Positions 53,761-62,196 of a DNA stretch of 64,000 bases are shown here, in pieces. The first letter of the stretch is position 1. Each line of letters starts with the position of its first letter. Origin of the DNA: Bradyrhizobium sp. G127 (GTDB lineage: Bacteria; Pseudomonadota; Alphaproteobacteria; Rhizobiales; Xanthobacteraceae); NCBI RefSeq assembly GCF_021502575.1, contig NZ_JAKFGN010000003.1:310001-374000 (forward strand), read 5' to 3'. The notes under the pieces were generated by a model. That model had not been told where the DNA came from and searched no databases. It saw only the letters and a list, made by a program, of their open reading frames with translations. The translations under genes were made by a program, and so were the position numbers.

Positions 53761-55569
53761 TCACAATGCCGATTGCGCCCGCGCATTTTCCTGCACCATG
53801 AACTGCGCCCGCGCCAGACCGGCAAAATAGCCGCCGCGCGCCACCAGTTCGTCGAACGTTCCGCTTTCGATCACCTTGCCCTGGGCGAATACCAGAATCC
53901 TTGTCGCATTGCGGATGGTGGAGAGGCGATGCGCGATCACGAAGGTGGTGCGGCCCTGCATCACGGTATCGAGCGCGGCATTCACCTTCGCCTCGGTGAC
54001 TGCATCGAGCGCGCTGGTCGCCTCGTCCAGAATCAGGATCGGCGGATTTTTCAAAAGTGCACGCGCGATCGAGAGGCGCTGGCGCTCGCCGCCGGACAGC
54101 ATGCGGCCGCGCTCGCCGGCATTGGTGTCGAATTTCAGGTCGCTGCGCTCGATGAAGTCGAGCGCCTGCGCGCCCGCAGCCGCCGCGCGCAACTCCTCGT
54201 CGGTGGCGTCCGGCTTGCCGACGCGCAGGTTCTCGGCGATGGAGCGGTTGAACAGCAGCGCTTCCTGAAACACCACGCCGATATTCCGGCGCAGCGCCGC
54301 CAGCGTCATGCCGCGGATGTCCATGCCGTCGATCTTGATGATGCCGGATTGCGGATCGAACGCGCGATGCAAGAGCGCGATGGCGGTGGACTTGCCCGCG
54401 CCGGTCTCACCGACCAGCGCAAAGGTCTGTCCCGGCAGCGCCGTGAACGAGACGTCCTCTACCGCGGGCCGCTTGCCGTCATAGGAGAACGAGACGTCCT
54501 GAAATTCCACGAGGCCCTGCAGGCGGCCCGGATCGATCGCGTTCGGCATGTCGCGCACCGCCGGCACTGCGTCGAGCACGTTGAAGAATTCACGCAGCCG
54601 CGGCGCTTCCATGAAGACGCTGTTGATGAAGCTCACGACCTGTTCGAGCTTCTGGATCAGCATGGTGGCGAAGGAGACGAACATCACGATCTCGCCGACG
54701 GTGGCCTGGCCCCGGCCATGCAGGATGATGCCGACCACGAAGATCGCCAGAATGGTGATGGTGGTGGAGGCGCGGGTCATCACCACCACGAGCGCCCACC
54801 ATGACAGCACCGGGAGCTGCGCCGACAGCAACTGGTTGGCGACGCCGCGCAGGCCCTGCACCTCGGCGTCGACGCGCACGAAGCTCTGCACCAGCGCCAC
54901 GTTGCCGAGCGCGTCGGAGGCGCGGGCGGCGAGATCGCCGTAGAAATTCTCGACCTGTTCCTGAAGGCCGTAGGTCTTGCGCACCACCAGCGTGGTCAGC
55001 ACCGTGAAGATCACGCACAGGACGAACAGCAGGCTCGCCAGCCGCCAGTTGATGTAGAGCGACAGCGGCAGCAGCACGATCAGCGAGACGATCGAGGCAA
55101 AATGCTCGCGGAAGAAACTCAGCCACAGCCGCCACAACGCGTCGGTGCCTTGCAGCATCACCTTCATCAGCCGCCCGGAATGCGTGCCGGTGTGGAATGT
55201 CAGCGGCAGCTGCATGATGTGTTCGAAGTAATCGGTGAGCACGGCCTGACGCTGGCGGTGGGCGAGGCGGTCCGCATGCAGCGCGACGATGGCACTGAAA
55301 ACGATCGTGAACAGGCCGAACGCCACCCACGCGCCGAGCAGCGGCCACGGCGAATTCGGCGCCGCGCCGATGGCGGTTGCGACCGCCGCCGCGGCCGGGT
55401 TCGTCGTGCCCGACAGCACGTCGATGATGCGGCCGAAAAGCACCGGCTCGGCGAACTGCGCGACGGCCAGCATGAGATTGGCGCCGGCGAGAAACCAGCC
55501 GAGCCGTGCCTCCTTGCCGAGCAGTTGGAGAACGCGGATGTAAAGACGGATCAAAGGATGGCCTTGCAA
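53761..55569 (-). CDS. ABC exporter, NdvA/ChvA-like (cyclic beta-glucan export)
   Basis: 602-residue half-transporter with fused membrane (six helices, about 20-330) and ATPase domains. Walker [10 protein letters not shown] (about 390), signature LSGGERQR, Walker [13 protein letters not shown]-loop [11 protein letters not shown]. The N-terminus [30 protein letters not shown] and GTTNP loop match glucan exporters of rhizobia. No ATG fits; TTG 55569 or TTG 55554 (better ribosome-binding site) are candidate starts. Works as a homodimer. Confidence 0.88.
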   Translation of the reverse strand: MQGHPLIRLYIRVLQLLGKEARLGWFLAGANLMLAVAQFAEPVLFGRIIDVLSGTTNPAAAAVATAIGAAPNSPWPLLGAWVAFGLFTIVFSAIVALHADRLAHRQRQAVLTDYFEHIMQLPLTFHTGTHSGRLMKVMLQGTDALWRLWLSFFREHFASIVSLIVLLPLSLYINWRLASLLFVLCVIFTVLTTLVVRKTYGLQEQVENFYGDLAARASDALGNVALVQSFVRVDAEVQGLRGVANQLLSAQLPVLSWWALVVVMTRASTTITILAIFVVGIILHGRGQATVGEIVMFVSFATMLIQKLEQVVSFINSVFMEAPRLREFFNVLDAVPAVRDMPNAIDPGRLQGLVEFQDVSFSYDGKRPAVEDVSFTALPGQTFALVGETGAGKSTAIALLHRAFDPQSGIIKIDGMDIRGMTLAALRRNIGVVFQEALLFNRSIAENLRVGKPDATDEELRAAAAGAQALDFIERSDLKFDTNAGERGRMLSGGERQRLSIARALLKNPPILILDEATSALDAVTEAKVNAALDTVMQGRTTFVIAHRLSTIRNATRILVFAQGKVIESGTFDELVARGGYFAGLARAQFMVQENARAQSAL

Positions 55570-55754
55570 GTGTGCTTCAACGAAAGGACGGTCATCCTAA
55601 CCGGGGATCGCCGCGGAATACAGAGCTGCCAAGAGATGTCCGGATGCGTTATGCACCCAATTGATTTTAGGAAAATCGAGCGCGGCAGCAACGAGTTGTC
55701 GAGAGTTCCCCGGTGCGTCCGCCTGCACGCGCCGCTCAGGCGCACGACGTGCTT

Positions 55755-56240
55755 CTATCGGCTTGCTGCAGCCTTGCGTTTCACCTTCGAAGCCGGCCGC
55801 GACCACGGCCGCATATCCCTCGGTCCAAGCACGCGCCCGTTTCGAGCCTTGAGTTCGAGCGGCTGAAACGGCTTGTGCGTGTCCTTGTCGACCATGTCGT
55901 AGGTCAGTTCGCCGGGCGCGAAGCAGAACTCTTCGCCCCATTGCCACAGAGCCACGAGGACGAGGTAAAGTTTCTCGCCTTTGGGAGTGAGCACATATTC
56001 CTTGTAGGCGGTGCCGTCCGAAGCCGGAGCGGTGGCGAGGATGCCGCGCTCGACCAGCTTTTGCAGCCGGGCGGACAGAATGTTTTTCGCCATCCCAAGA
56101 TTCTTTTGAAACTCGCCGAAACGCCGCTTTCCCGCCAGCGCGTCGCGGATGATCAGCAGCGACCACCAGTCGCCGATCGCGCCGAGCGATCGCGCAATGG
56201 CGCAGGCCTTGAGGTCAAGGTCGGTCCGCTTGCCTTTCAC
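55755..56240 (-). CDS. HxlR-family transcriptional regulator
   Basis: 161 residues from GTG 56240, which has GAGGA eight bases upstream; longer frames run through the divergent promoter and are rejected. The winged helix spans about 15-105: CAIARSLGAIGDWWSLLIIRDALAGKRRFGEFQKNLGMAKNILSARLQKLVERGIL. The basic C-terminal tail is longer than usual. Divergent from the old yellow enzyme gene, with two 19-base dyads between. Confidence 0.92.
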   Translation of the reverse strand: MKGKRTDLDLKACAIARSLGAIGDWWSLLIIRDALAGKRRFGEFQKNLGMAKNILSARLQKLVERGILATAPASDGTAYKEYVLTPKGEKLYLVLVALWQWGEEFCFAPGELTYDMVDKDTHKPFQPLELKARNGRVLGPRDMRPWSRPASKVKRKAAASR

Positions 56241-56282
56241 TGATGCATTCCTCGTCTGCGGCTCCGGGGGGCCGCCAAATAC

Positions 56283-56301
56283 TGGTTGCAAATTTAAACC
56301 A
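56283..56301 (+). promoter_or_regulatory. Candidate HxlR operator 1
   Basis: TGGTTGCAAATTTAAACCA: arms TGGTT/AACCA about an AT core. It lies in the divergent gap, 39 bases from a near-identical second site. Confidence 0.65.
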
Positions 56302-56321
56302 TCTGCCCCATCTTGTCCATG

Positions 56322-56340
56322 TGGTTTCAAAATTAAACCA
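56322..56340 (+). promoter_or_regulatory. Candidate HxlR operator 2
   Basis: TGGTTTCAAAATTAAACCA: arms TGGTTT/AAACCA. It matches site 1 at 16 of 19 positions. Confidence 0.65.
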
Positions 56341-56396
56341 GAATGAGGTGGCCGCACCCGGTGCGTTCCGGCCCGTTCGCAACCCAAGGACAATCC

Positions 56397-57506
56397 ATGA
56401 GTACAGCGCACCTCTTCGCCCCTCTCAAACTCGGCCGCTACACGCTCTCCCATCGCGTGGTGATGGCCCCTCTCACGCGCATGCGCGCGGCGGTCCCCGG
56501 CAATGTGCCGACCGATCTCGGGGTCGAGTATTATTCGCAGCGCGCGTCGTCCGGCGGCTTCATTGTGTCCGAGGCGTCGCAGGTGACGCCGTACGGTCAG
56601 GGCTACCCGGCAACGCCGGGCATTCATTCCGCTGAACAGATCGCCGGATGGAAGAAGATCACGGATGCGGTCCATGCCAAGGGCGGCATCATCTTTATGC
56701 AGCTCTGGCACACCGGCCGCATTTCCCATCCGAGCTTTCAGCCCGGCGGCGTGCAACCCGTCGCGCCATCGGCGATCACCCCTGCGGGGAAATCATTCAC
56801 GCCTTCATTCCAGATGGTTCCGTTCGAGACGCCTCGCGCGCTTGAGATCGGAGAGATTCCGGGAATCGTCGAGGCCTATCGTGAAGGCGCGCGCAACGCG
56901 CTGGCCGCCGGTTTCGATGGCGTCGAACTGCACGGCGCGAACGGCTATCTGATCGAGCAATTCCTGCACAGCAAGACCAATCATCGCACCGATGCCTATG
57001 GCGGTTCGGTCGAAAATCGCACCCGTCTGCTGATCGAAGTGATGACCGCGCTGGTCGATATCTGGGGCGCCGATCGCGTCGGCGTCCGGCTGTCTCCGTT
57101 CGGCGTGGTCAACGACGCAGGCGAGGCGGACCCGATCGGACTCTACAGCCACGTCCTGACCCGGCTTGCGCCTCTCAACATCGCCTATGTTCACCTGATC
57201 GAATCCCGCAACACCGATGCCGGTGAAGCCGGCGCGCCGCTTGCGATCAACGACCTGCGTCCGTTCTGGTCCGGGACCTTGATACTCGCCGGCGGCTTTG
57301 TCGGTGCGTCGGCCGATGCGGCGATCCGCGCCGGTCAGGGCGACGCGGTCGCCTTCGGCCGCCACTTCATCGCCAATCCGGATCTGCCTCGGCGCTTTCA
57401 GCTTGGCGCGCCGCTCAATCCCTACAATCGCGCGACCTTCTATGGCGGAGATGCGGCCGGTTATGTCGACTATCCCGCGCTCGAACCGGCAGAAGCAGCG
57501 GAGTAG
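56397..57506 (+). CDS. Old yellow enzyme family NADH:flavin oxidoreductase (NemA-like)
   Basis: FMN-dependent ene-reductase, 369 residues from ATG 56397. TIM barrel with PLTRMRA, QLWHTGRISHPSFQPGG, DGVELHGANGYLIEQFLHSKTNHRTDAYGGSVENRTRLLIEV and the phosphate-binding VAFGRHFIANPDLPRRF segment. Acts on electrophiles such as alkenes, quinones or nitro compounds. Probably under the divergent HxlR repressor together with the quinone reductase gene next to it. Confidence 0.93.
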   Translation: MSTAHLFAPLKLGRYTLSHRVVMAPLTRMRAAVPGNVPTDLGVEYYSQRASSGGFIVSEASQVTPYGQGYPATPGIHSAEQIAGWKKITDAVHAKGGIIFMQLWHTGRISHPSFQPGGVQPVAPSAITPAGKSFTPSFQMVPFETPRALEIGEIPGIVEAYREGARNALAAGFDGVELHGANGYLIEQFLHSKTNHRTDAYGGSVENRTRLLIEVMTALVDIWGADRVGVRLSPFGVVNDAGEADPIGLYSHVLTRLAPLNIAYVHLIESRNTDAGEAGAPLAINDLRPFWSGTLILAGGFVGASADAAIRAGQGDAVAFGRHFIANPDLPRRFQLGAPLNPYNRATFYGGDAAGYVDYPALEPAEAAE

Positions 57507-57508
57507 AA

Positions 57509-58516
57509 ATGATGAAAGTCGCGCAACTGCATGAATATGGCGGTCCGGACGTGCTCATTTACGAGGACGTGCCGAAGCCCACGCCGGCCGCAGGCGAAGT
57601 CCTGATCAAGGTTGAATCGGCGAGCGTCAACTTCGCCGATGTCGTGAGACGGAACAACGATCCGTATCCGTTTCCGTCGCCGCTGCCCTTTATTCCGGGC
57701 AGCGAGATCGCGGGCGTGGTGGAAGCGCTGGGCGAGGGCGTGACGACCATCCCGGTTGGAACGCTGGTTTTCGCCTCGCTCGAGAATGGCGGGGCCGGCG
57801 GCTATGCCCAGTACGCCGTCGCCAAAGTCGCGAAGGTGATTCCGCTGCCGGAGGGTCTCACACCGGACCAGGCCTGCTCGCTGGTCGTCGCCGGCATGAC
57901 GGCGCTGCAAACGCTCACCGACTGCGCGCAACTGCAGCCGGGCGAAACCGTTCTGGTTCAGGCGGCAGGCGGCGGTGTCGGCACCTACGCGGTGCAGATC
58001 GCCAAGCTGCTCGGCGCCGGCAAGGTGATCGCTGCCGCCAGTACACCGGCCAAGCGTGAACTCGCTTTGAAGCTGGGCGCCGATGCTGCGATCGACTACA
58101 CCCGGTCCGACTGGGTCAAGGAGGTGCGCGAACTCACCGGCGGCAAGGGCGTCGACGTGGTGCTCGAAGCAACCGGCGGTGACGTTCTGACCCAGAGCAT
58201 TCAGGCCATGGGGCCGTTCGGACGTATCGTCGTGTTCGGCGCGGCATCCCGCGAGCGCAAGCCGGTGAATCCCTACACCATGCTGGGCATGAACCAGTCG
58301 CTGATCACGTATTACGTTGGCGGCTGGTTTCAATTTCGACCGCAACAGGCGGTTGCTGCTTTGCTGAAGCTGATCGGCTTCATCAAGTCCGGCAAAATCA
58401 ATGTCCAGATCGGGCACGTTCTGCCGCTGAGCAAGGCGGCCGAAGCGCATCGCATCCTCGCGGCGCGCGCCAGCGCGGGCAAGATCATCCTGAAGCCGTG
58501 GGCAGAGACCGCATAG
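57509..58516 (+). CDS. Zinc-independent quinone oxidoreductase / MDR-type reductase
   Basis: 335 residues, MDR superfamily, QOR-like, lacking the Zn-binding Cys set. GroES-like part at 1-120 (VNFADVVRRNNDPYPFPSPLPFIPGSEIAGVVEALGEGV), NADPH loop AAGGGVGTYAVQIAKLLGAGKVIA. Start two bases after the old yellow enzyme stop, so one operon. Together they suggest detoxification of quinones or other electrophiles. Confidence 0.92.
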   Translation: MMKVAQLHEYGGPDVLIYEDVPKPTPAAGEVLIKVESASVNFADVVRRNNDPYPFPSPLPFIPGSEIAGVVEALGEGVTTIPVGTLVFASLENGGAGGYAQYAVAKVAKVIPLPEGLTPDQACSLVVAGMTALQTLTDCAQLQPGETVLVQAAGGGVGTYAVQIAKLLGAGKVIAAASTPAKRELALKLGADAAIDYTRSDWVKEVRELTGGKGVDVVLEATGGDVLTQSIQAMGPFGRIVVFGAASRERKPVNPYTMLGMNQSLITYYVGGWFQFRPQQAVAALLKLIGFIKSGKINVQIGHVLPLSKAAEAHRILAARASAGKIILKPWAETA

Positions 58517-58534
58517 CGATTCAGCGACGGGGAA

Positions 58535-58568
58535 TTCGCCGGGGCTGGAAAGTGCCCGCCCCGGCGAA
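58535..58568 (+). terminator. Hairpin between convergent genes
   Basis: A 10-bp perfect GC-rich stem (58535-58544 with 58559-58568). There is no U-tract, but it lies between stops at 58516 (+) and 58588 (-). Confidence 0.5.
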
Positions 58569-58587
58569 AGTCGTATCGGTTGTGCGG

Positions 58588-59628
58588 CTAGTCGACCTTG
58601 CGCATGTTCAGCGGCGGCAGAAACGTGTCGTCGAAAATGTCCGACGGAAGAGGCCGCTTGCGGAATTCGTAGTTTTCCGCGATCTGGCTAACGCCCGCGA
58701 CGAAACGGTTGTCGTCGATGCCGCCGAGGCCGTTCGTCCTGACTTCGTCGGTGACGATATTGTCGGCGATGCTGGCGCGCAGCCGTTCCAGTTCGATGTC
58801 GCGCGATGCGCCGCTGACTTGCGCGACGACATCGTCGATGGCGTGCGCGGGATCCTTGATGGCGAGACGAATGCCCGCGATCGTGGCACGCACGAATGCC
58901 TTCACCTCATCCGGATTGTCGGCGGCGAACTTCGGATTGACGATCAGCGCATGGCCGTAGACCTCGCTGCCGAATTCGGAAAAGCGCAACACCGCGAGAT
59001 CGTTGGCGGGAATGCCGCGGTCGCGCAGGTTGATCGCGGAGAGAAACGAAAACCCCGTCACAGCATCGACCTGACCGGCCGAGAGCAGCGGCTCGCGCAC
59101 CGCAGCGCTGATCTTTTCGGTTTTCACCTTGCCGAGCCGAACGTTGTTGTGCCGCGCGATCGCGGGCCACAGCCGCGCGGCGAGATCGCCGTCGGCGATG
59201 CCAAGCGTCTTGCCTTCGATGTCTGACATCGTCGAGATATCGCGGCTCTTGCGCGCGATGATCGCGTAGGGTGCCTTGTTGTAGAGCACGAACACCGCCT
59301 TGACCGGCGGCGATCCGTCCTTGTCGCGGAAACGAATGAGCGCATTGATGTCGGCCAGCGCGATGTCGCTGCTGCCGGATGCAACGCGCGCGATCGCGTC
59401 CGGCGAATTGGTCGCCGAGGCCGTCGTGACGGTGAGGCCCTCCGCGCGATAGAGACCGCGGTTCGCGGCCAGGATAAAGGGCGCCGCCGCGCCATCGGCG
59501 GGCCGGTCGAGCGAGAAGTGCAGCGCCGTCGCGGCGAGACCGGGCGTCGCGCGAATACAAACGGCGCACATCAGCAGCATGAGCGACAGCAGGGTCTTGC
59601 GGAGAATCCGATCCGGGCGTTTCAGCAT
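58588..59628 (-). CDS. ABC transporter substrate-binding protein, NMT1/THI5 (SsuA/TauA-like)
   Basis: 346 residues from ATG 59628 (MLKRPDRILRKTLLSLMLLM), signal ending near GLA|ATA. Mature part: FILAANRGLYRAEGLTVTTASATNSPDAIARVASGSSDIALADINALIRF, a type II fold binding pyrimidines, nitrate or sulfonates in relatives. No permease or ATPase gene is adjacent, so it is an orphan here. Ligand unknown. Confidence 0.85.
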   Translation of the reverse strand: MLKRPDRILRKTLLSLMLLMCAVCIRATPGLAATALHFSLDRPADGAAAPFILAANRGLYRAEGLTVTTASATNSPDAIARVASGSSDIALADINALIRFRDKDGSPPVKAVFVLYNKAPYAIIARKSRDISTMSDIEGKTLGIADGDLAARLWPAIARHNNVRLGKVKTEKISAAVREPLLSAGQVDAVTGFSFLSAINLRDRGIPANDLAVLRFSEFGSEVYGHALIVNPKFAADNPDEVKAFVRATIAGIRLAIKDPAHAIDDVVAQVSGASRDIELERLRASIADNIVTDEVRTNGLGGIDDNRFVAGVSQIAENYEFRKRPLPSDIFDDTFLPPLNMRKVD

Positions 59629-59801
59629 GCGCGGCACTTGGTCTGGCGAGGTAATGGTGAGATGGCGTGAGGGCGGCTTTTGAGCATGCGCTGTGTTGGT
59701 ATGATGACAACCGCCGCAGTGCGCGCTCGTCACCTTTTGGCCCTTTGCGCCGCAGATTGCCACCATTTCGCCTTTTACCGTTCAGCTTGCATTCGGGTTC
59801 G

Positions 59802-59826
59802 GGAACCTAGTGTAATAGCTGGGGTT
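59802..59826 (+). promoter_or_regulatory. EcfG-dependent promoter of Tyr/Gly-rich secreted protein
   Basis: GGAAC (59802-59806), 17 bases, GTT (59824-59826), about 50 bases before ATG 59876. It is more than 30 kb from the stress island. Confidence 0.7.
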
Positions 59827-59875
59827 ATCCCTCCCCGGCCTGTTCAGGCCAGGATGATCCTGTGAGGACTTTAAA

Positions 59876-60274
59876 ATGTTCATTCGGAAGACTTTGCCTT
59901 CGCCCTTCAGCCGAGCTGTGGTTCTGGCAACGGCTGCTGCGCTGGTCTTGACCGTGACCGTTCCGCTGCCGGTCGTCGCTCAGGGGGCAACCGCCGCACC
60001 GGCTGCAAAGGCCGTTTCAACGGCGCCTGTGACTGCGGGAGAGATAACCGATTTCAGTTCGCGCCGTCGCGTCGCGCGCCGTCACTATCGCAACAACAAC
60101 GCAGCCGGCCTGGCCTTCATGGGCCTTGCGCTGGGGACCATCGGTGCCGTCGTGGCCGAACAGCGCCGCCGCGATTACTATCGCGATAACTACTATTACG
60201 GTGGCAATCCGTACTACGGCGGCCACTATTACGGCGGCCCGGCCTACTACGGCGGCGGCTACTACGGTTACTGA
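59876..60274 (+). CDS. Secreted Tyr/Gly-rich protein (hypothetical)
   Basis: 132 residues. Signal peptide at 1-36 (ends VVAQG), a basic stretch SSRRRVARRHYRNNN, a short hydrophobic helix (AAGLAFMGLALGTIGAVVA), then a tail of YYGG/YYGGG repeats ending GYYGY. Similar Gly/Tyr-rich surface proteins occur in rhizobia, but none is functionally defined to my knowledge. Own EcfG-type promoter and a terminator make it a single-gene stress unit. Confidence 0.8.
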   Translation: MFIRKTLPSPFSRAVVLATAAALVLTVTVPLPVVAQGATAAPAAKAVSTAPVTAGEITDFSSRRRVARRHYRNNNAAGLAFMGLALGTIGAVVAEQRRRDYYRDNYYYGGNPYYGGHYYGGPAYYGGGYYGY

Positions 60275-60305
60275 TGTCTGAACGATCGCCAATTTGAGCT
60301 GCGTC

Positions 60306-60336
60306 GCCGGGAGAAATCCCGGCGAATGCTTTTTTT
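60306..60336 (+). terminator. Terminator after Tyr/Gly-rich gene
   Basis: A 7-bp stem GCCGGGA/TCCCGGC (60306-60312 with 60317-60323, GAAA loop), with TTTTTTT a few bases on (60330-60336). Confidence 0.6.
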
Positions 60337-60402
60337 AAGCATTTTCAGACTGTTGGATGGTTTGTTAACTCGCTGGCGAGGGATTTAATCTAGGCTTGAA
60401 GG

Positions 60403-60846
60403 ATGAGTGATTCGCTAGAACGGCTTTATCACGCAGTGGTCGCGGCCAAGGATCTCGATCCTTCGACGTCGCGTACCGCCCGGCTGTTCCAGCGCGGGCC
60501 GGCCAAAATGGCCAAGAAGCTTGCCGAAGAAGCCATCGAAGTCGTCATCGACGCAGTCAACGGCGACCCGGATGCTGTGGTCCGGGAAAGCGCCGATCTG
60601 CTCTACAATCTGTCGGTTCTGTGGGTCGCAGCCGGTGTCAGTCCGCAGGATGTGTGGGCTGAAATGGACCGCCGCGAACGGGTCCAGGGCATTGCCGAAA
60701 AGCTGCCCAAGTCGTCGGTATCTAGGTCTGCGCTCCCCAAATCATCACTGCCCAAGGCTGCAGTCGCCCCACCCAAGGCCGTCGATGCCGTCGCCCGGCG
60801 ACCAATTGTCGCGTTACAGGGTAGTCGCCTGAAAAAGCGGCGCTGA
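60403..60846 (+). CDS. HisE-like phosphoribosyl-ATP diphosphatase family protein
   Basis: 147 residues. The all-alpha NTP-pyrophosphatase domain covers about 1-105: SRTARLFQRGPAKMAKKLAEEAIEVVIDAVNGDPDAVVRESADLLYNLSVLW, with the EExxE/ExxD metal-binding acid set. A 40-residue Lys/Pro/Ala/Ser tail with KSSVS/KSSLP repeats follows, absent from ordinary HisE. It is away from his genes, so it may be a paralogue with another nucleotide substrate rather than the histidine enzyme. Confidence 0.8.
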   Translation: MSDSLERLYHAVVAAKDLDPSTSRTARLFQRGPAKMAKKLAEEAIEVVIDAVNGDPDAVVRESADLLYNLSVLWVAAGVSPQDVWAEMDRRERVQGIAEKLPKSSVSRSALPKSSLPKAAVAPPKAVDAVARRPIVALQGSRLKKRR

Positions 60847-60909
60847 TCTGTCGCGACTTTTCCTTTTTCCGAACATGGACAAATCCGCCGGACGGTGGTT
60901 CATCGCGCC

Positions 60910-61491
60910 ATGCTGAGACGTATGTATGACTGGTGCATTGCCGCCGCCGACAAGCCCTATGCCCTCTGGCTGATGGGGGCGGTGTCGTTCGCGGAAAGCT
61001 CGTTCTTTCCGATCCCTCCCGACGTCATGCTGATCCCGATGTCGCTGGCGCGGCCGCAGAAGGCTTGGCTTTATGCGCTGGTCTGTACGGTGACTTCGGT
61101 CGCGGGTGGCGTTGTCGGCTATGGCATCGGCGCGCTGCTCTACGACTCCGTCGGGCAGTGGCTGATCAACCTCTATGGCTACGGCGACAAGGTTGAGGCG
61201 TTTCGAGCGTCTTACGCCGAATACGGTGCGTGGATTATTCTGCTGAAAGGCCTCACGCCGATCCCGTACAAGCTCGTCACCATCACATCCGGATTCGCCA
61301 ACTATAATTTGCTGCTGTTCGTGGTTTTTTCGATCATCGCGCGTGGCGGGCGGTTTTTCATCGTCGCGGTCGTGCTGAACCGCTACGGCACATGGATTCG
61401 CGAAGTCATCGAGAAGCGCCTCGGGCTGTGGGTCGCCATTGCAGCCGGCACGCTGGTGATCGGTTTCGTTATCGCTTTCCGGTTGTTCTAG
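60910..61491 (+). CDS. DedA/YqaA-type membrane protein (VTT domain)
   Basis: 193 residues, about five membrane segments; ATG 60910 preferred over a GTG five codons upstream. Conserved: AVSFAESSFFPIPPDVMLIPMSLARPQKAW, YGAWIILLKGLTPIPYKLVTITSGFANYNLL, FIIARGGRFF-like. DedA proteins act in lipid scrambling and membrane potential homeostasis; specificity here unknown. Confidence 0.9.
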   Translation: MLRRMYDWCIAAADKPYALWLMGAVSFAESSFFPIPPDVMLIPMSLARPQKAWLYALVCTVTSVAGGVVGYGIGALLYDSVGQWLINLYGYGDKVEAFRASYAEYGAWIILLKGLTPIPYKLVTITSGFANYNLLLFVVFSIIARGGRFFIVAVVLNRYGTWIREVIEKRLGLWVAIAAGTLVIGFVIAFRLF

Positions 61492-61536
61492 CTGACAGCT
61501 CTTTTCCCGGCGGGGGCGGCGGGATAACGTAAGGGC

Positions 61537-62091
61537 ATGTCCAATCACATCAGCGAACTGTTCGTGGACGTGCGGGCACGCATAGTTCTGCTGGCGGCCC
61601 TCTCGGTCATGCTGACGGCTGCGACGGCGGCGTGGTCGCAGCAGCCGCAGCTTCAGGTCGCGCCATCGCAGCAAGCCGCACCGCCGCCGGCCGCGTCTCC
61701 GCCTGCTCCGGAGCGCAACAATCCGGGGCTGGTGGAAGAACTCGGCAAGCTGCTGAAGGATTCGGCCTCCGGTCTCAGCTCGACGCTGCCCAGCGCCGGT
61801 CAGGCCCTCGATGGTTTGAACTCGAGCGCCAAGGACGCGACCGACAGCCTGAAGCGGATTGCACCGCTGTCCGGCCAGACGGTGACTACGGGACGCACGC
61901 TTTGTCCTGCCGCGGCCAATGGCGCGCCGGACTGCAAGCTCGCGGCAGACCAGCTCTGCAAGGCGAAGGGCTACGCGGAAGGCCGCAGCGTCGACATCGA
62001 ATCCAGCCAGAAATGCTCGGCAAAAGCGTATTTTTCCGGCAACGGCGCGTGCCGGACCGAAAATTTCGTCACACGGGCCGTTTGCCAGTAG
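61537..62091 (+). CDS. Secreted Cys-containing hypothetical protein
   Basis: 184 residues. Signal region to about residue 35 (TAATAAWSQQ), Pro/Ala/Gln-rich linker, helical middle (LVEELGKLLKDSASGLSST) and a C-terminal part with six Cys (TLCPAAANGAPDCKLAADQLCKAKG, KCSAKAY, GACRTEN, VCQ). Disulfide-rich periplasmic protein of unknown role. 45 bases after the DedA-type gene and may be co-transcribed. Confidence 0.78.
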   Translation: MSNHISELFVDVRARIVLLAALSVMLTAATAAWSQQPQLQVAPSQQAAPPPAASPPAPERNNPGLVEELGKLLKDSASGLSSTLPSAGQALDGLNSSAKDATDSLKRIAPLSGQTVTTGRTLCPAAANGAPDCKLAADQLCKAKGYAEGRSVDIESSQKCSAKAYFSGNGACRTENFVTRAVCQ

Positions 62092-62196
62092 ACGCAAGCC
62101 TCTTTCAAGAAATGCGCGTAGCCCCTATGACCGTGGCACAATTGCTGCGGCAATAGCGCCCGCGCGTGTTTCATTCTGCGGAAGAGGATTTTCTTG

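Noticed and set aside
56241-56756. Long N-terminal extension of the HxlR regulator
   Set aside because: It would cross the operators and the old yellow enzyme gene on the opposite strand; GTG 56240 has a good ribosome-binding site.
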